From Malurus cyaneus samueli (lineage: Eukaryota > Chordata > Aves > Passeriformes > Maluridae): DNA of 64,000 nucleotides. Of this stretch, positions 62,601 to 64,000 are shown piece after piece; positions within the stretch are counted from its first letter, which is position 1; every line of letters begins with the position of its first letter. The position numbers were made by a program, and so were the translations under genes. Under the pieces are notes generated by a model. That model was not told the DNA's origin. It searched no databases and worked only from the letters and a program-made list of their open reading frames with translations. The stretch covers positions 34,162,387 to 34,226,386 of the forward strand of contig CM019218.1 of the NCBI GenBank assembly GCA_009741485.1. The letters are read 5' to 3'.

Positions 62601-63084
62601 ACTAAATAATATTTTTAATTAATATATCAAAAATATTTTCCCTTGACAGGCTAAGAGTTAGAAGACATGTAAAGGCTGTAGCTCAGAATGCAAGAGAAGC
62701 TTAATTTAAATCTCCACTCAAATGTCCCTATTTCATTCCTGGGTTCATCCCATCATTCCAACCTGTTCCTTACCCTCATGCACGAGGTCATGCACTGACT
62801 GTGCCTTTCTCATGACTGCAGTCCCAGGGCCTTCTGGAAAGGAGGCAATAACCCGTCCAGGAGCCATACCAACTCTGCTGGCCTCCAAAGCCGATCTGCG
62901 TTTTTTCTGCACATAAATAGCTCGATTTGAATTTACACTCTCCAGGAGTTGGCTATTCTCCAGTGCATCACCAGGATGGATGGTGTCATTCTTCAACAGG
63001 TCTGGTGTAAACTGACTGGTCTGTGTTGGTGGCTCGATGGGCTTTGAATCCAGTGTCAGATTTGATGAAGAGCGTGACAATTGT
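56365..63084 (-). CDS. MAPKBP1: MAPKBP1 (JNK-binding protein 1), C-terminal part, partial
   Basis: MAPKBP1 is a large WD-repeat scaffold related to WDR62 that binds JNK and acts at the centrosome/spindle pole and in NOD2 signalling. Only the C-terminal part is here, in four exons: 63084-62774, 61969-60911, 57711-57626 and 56658-56365. All phases agree, giving about 583 residues to the TAA stop. The long middle exon is low-complexity, Ser/Pro-rich and probably disordered, with PKSYMNPTTSFRAKMSRSIS and LILDIPKPLPDRPT. The last two exons carry the C-terminal helices (VEQCKHVVSELQDSMRRALH; LLEQYSELLLQAVERRMDKK), the region used for dimerisation in this family. WDR62 is the alternative, but linkage to JMJD7 favours MAPKBP1. 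The WD40 repeats must lie to the right of the window. Confidence 0.88.
57626..57711 (-). CDS. MAPKBP1: MAPKBP1 coiled-coil exon
   Basis: Codes for SGISVEQCKHVVSELQDSMR to ALHLYRR, an amphipathic helix. Acceptor CCCGTTCAG, donor GTGAGT, phase 1 in and phase 0 out. Confidence 0.88.
57712..60910 (-). other. MAPKBP1 intron
   Basis: About 3.2 kb with no supported exon; the flanking exons join in phase without one. Contains a CA-rich stretch at 58464-58484 and a hairpin at 60709-60751. Confidence 0.6.
60709..60751. repeat. Inverted repeat / hairpin
   Basis: ACCACAAAGAG (60709-60719) is the exact complement of CTCTTTGTGGT (60741-60751). The interior has GAGCCCC (60724-60730) facing GGGGCTC (60737-60743). 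Apart from a 7-base insert in the left arm, the two arms are 15-bp complements. Confidence 0.75.
60911..61969 (-). CDS. MAPKBP1: MAPKBP1 long Ser/Pro-rich exon
   Basis: A 1,059-base exon, phase 1 at both ends, from DKGPGVISSAKQRPQ to SINHPFN. Acceptor TTTTCACAG, donor GTGAGA. The last part (PSLIFPLLSPVFVNRLTIPS onward) is less typical of the family; an earlier donor inside the exon is possible but none is needed for phase. Confidence 0.85.
62774..63084 (-). CDS. MAPKBP1: MAPKBP1 exon, penultimate to the long exon
   Basis: Codes for QLSRSSSNLTLDSKPIEPP through MRKAQSVHDLVHE. Acceptor GTTCTTTAG, donor GTAAGG, phase 2 in and phase 1 out. Intron follows to the right edge of the window. Confidence 0.88.
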
Positions 63085-64000
63085 CTAAAGAACACAATAA
63101 AGAAATCCCAGTTAAAACAAAGAACTACGTTGCCCTGGTAGACAGGAACATGTAAGTTTCTCTGGGATACAGAGTCCCTCCCTGTCTGGACTTTTTTGAG
63201 TCAAAAATGCCCTAAGCTGTTACCACTTCATTCTACTCAACCCTGCAAGCTCTGGTCTTCAGGCATTTGACTAAGGGCTGCACAATCACAGAAAGCATTG
63301 GGTTGCTGTTTCCAGGGAGGACACCGTAAAACATGAGGACAAAAGAGAAGGAAAAAATTCCAGGCATAGGAAAGACTGGGCAAAGTCAGATCAAGTTTTT
63401 TCTCTCAGCTCACCTTAGTAAAATTTAAATATATTCAATTCTAAGATAACCCTAAGAGGAAATAAATATGCTTTTCTAACATTATGAAAGCATAATAACT
63501 AGGAAAGCTGGTCAGTATTTTCAAGAGGAAAGCCTAATTTCCTCTTCCTCTCCACTTCAGACAAATACAGTGGGCTCACTTCAGAAAGGAGGCAACTTTC
63601 AATCTGGCATGTTTAAACAGCTGAACAGATTAAAAGCCCAGAGGTTCTCATAATAAAAAACTACCTCCCTTGTCTAAAGCACCAGTGACTTCTTTCACTC
63701 ATCACTGCAACTCTCCAGAAGCTTACACAATAGCCAACTGGCTTTCTTCCCAAACATAGTCCCAACATCAGACAGACTAAGAGGCACTCCTGACAGCAGC
63801 AACAGCAGCTGAATACAGCAACAACAAACAAATTTCCCTAACATGCTGAATCTAGACACAGCTGGTGAACCTTAGAAGATGTATTCAAATCTGCTTATTC
63901 CTACACAATGAAATTCATTTGAGCTAAGATTTTAAATTGTTATTTTAGAGGAATATAGGAGTATTTGTTTATTTTAAAATTTATGAACCCAAATCAAAAA
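63085..64000 (-). other. MAPKBP1 intron, right edge of window
   Basis: AT-rich sequence with no exon recognised; the upstream MAPKBP1 exon must start with the first two bases of a split codon and lies beyond the window. Confidence 0.55.

Overview
The window is vertebrate nuclear DNA, most likely from a bird. Coding sequence is sparse, in short exons with consensus GT-AG introns, and the only clear interspersed repeats are avian-type CR1 LINE tails. Every gene I can support lies on the minus strand, so transcription runs right to left. In that order they are the 3' part of MAPKBP1 (four exons, 63084-56365, long 3' UTR), all of JMJD7 (eight exons, 51659-44551), a complete three-exon type I acyl-CoA thioesterase of the ACOT1/2/4 family (42808-39194), and the 5' part of a cytosolic phospholipase A2 best matched to PLA2G4B (six exons, 12291-1086, continuing off the left edge). 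MAPKBP1-JMJD7-PLA2G4B is the order known from mammals, where JMJD7 and PLA2G4B form a read-through locus; here a thioesterase gene and about 27 kb of further gene-free sequence separate them.

Layout: 1-12.4 kb, PLA2G4B promoter, first exon and C2-domain exons; 12.4-32.2 kb, no supported gene; 32.23-33.53 kb, an exact copy of the last two JMJD7 exons and flanks, preceded by a single N; 33.5-39 kb, no supported gene; 39.0-43.0 kb, thioesterase gene and GC-rich promoter; 44.0-51.7 kb, JMJD7 with two CR1 insertions; 51.7-56.4 kb, MAPKBP1 3' UTR, ending within about 100 bp of the JMJD7 start codon; 56.4-63.1 kb, MAPKBP1 C-terminal exons.

The exon chains were built by hand from splice sites and all phases agree. 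JMJD7 sums to 316 codons plus stop, with the iron ligands at His178, Asp180 and His277, the positions I recall for the human enzyme. The thioesterase sums to 419 residues, with Ser231, Asp325/326 and His359 and a C-terminal SKL peroxisomal signal. The PLA2G4B part gives 155 residues covering the C2 domain.

The strongest oddity is a 1,301-bp direct duplication (32233-33533 and 44225-45525, constant offset 11,992, no difference seen). It carries JMJD7 exons 7 and 8, starts right after the only N in the window, and ends just past a 20-T run. It brackets the thioesterase segment, so it is either a very recent duplication or an assembly error. The gene order between JMJD7 and PLA2G4B should be treated as provisional until long reads cross both copies. 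I found no RNA genes, CRISPR arrays, viral genes or new multi-gene system.
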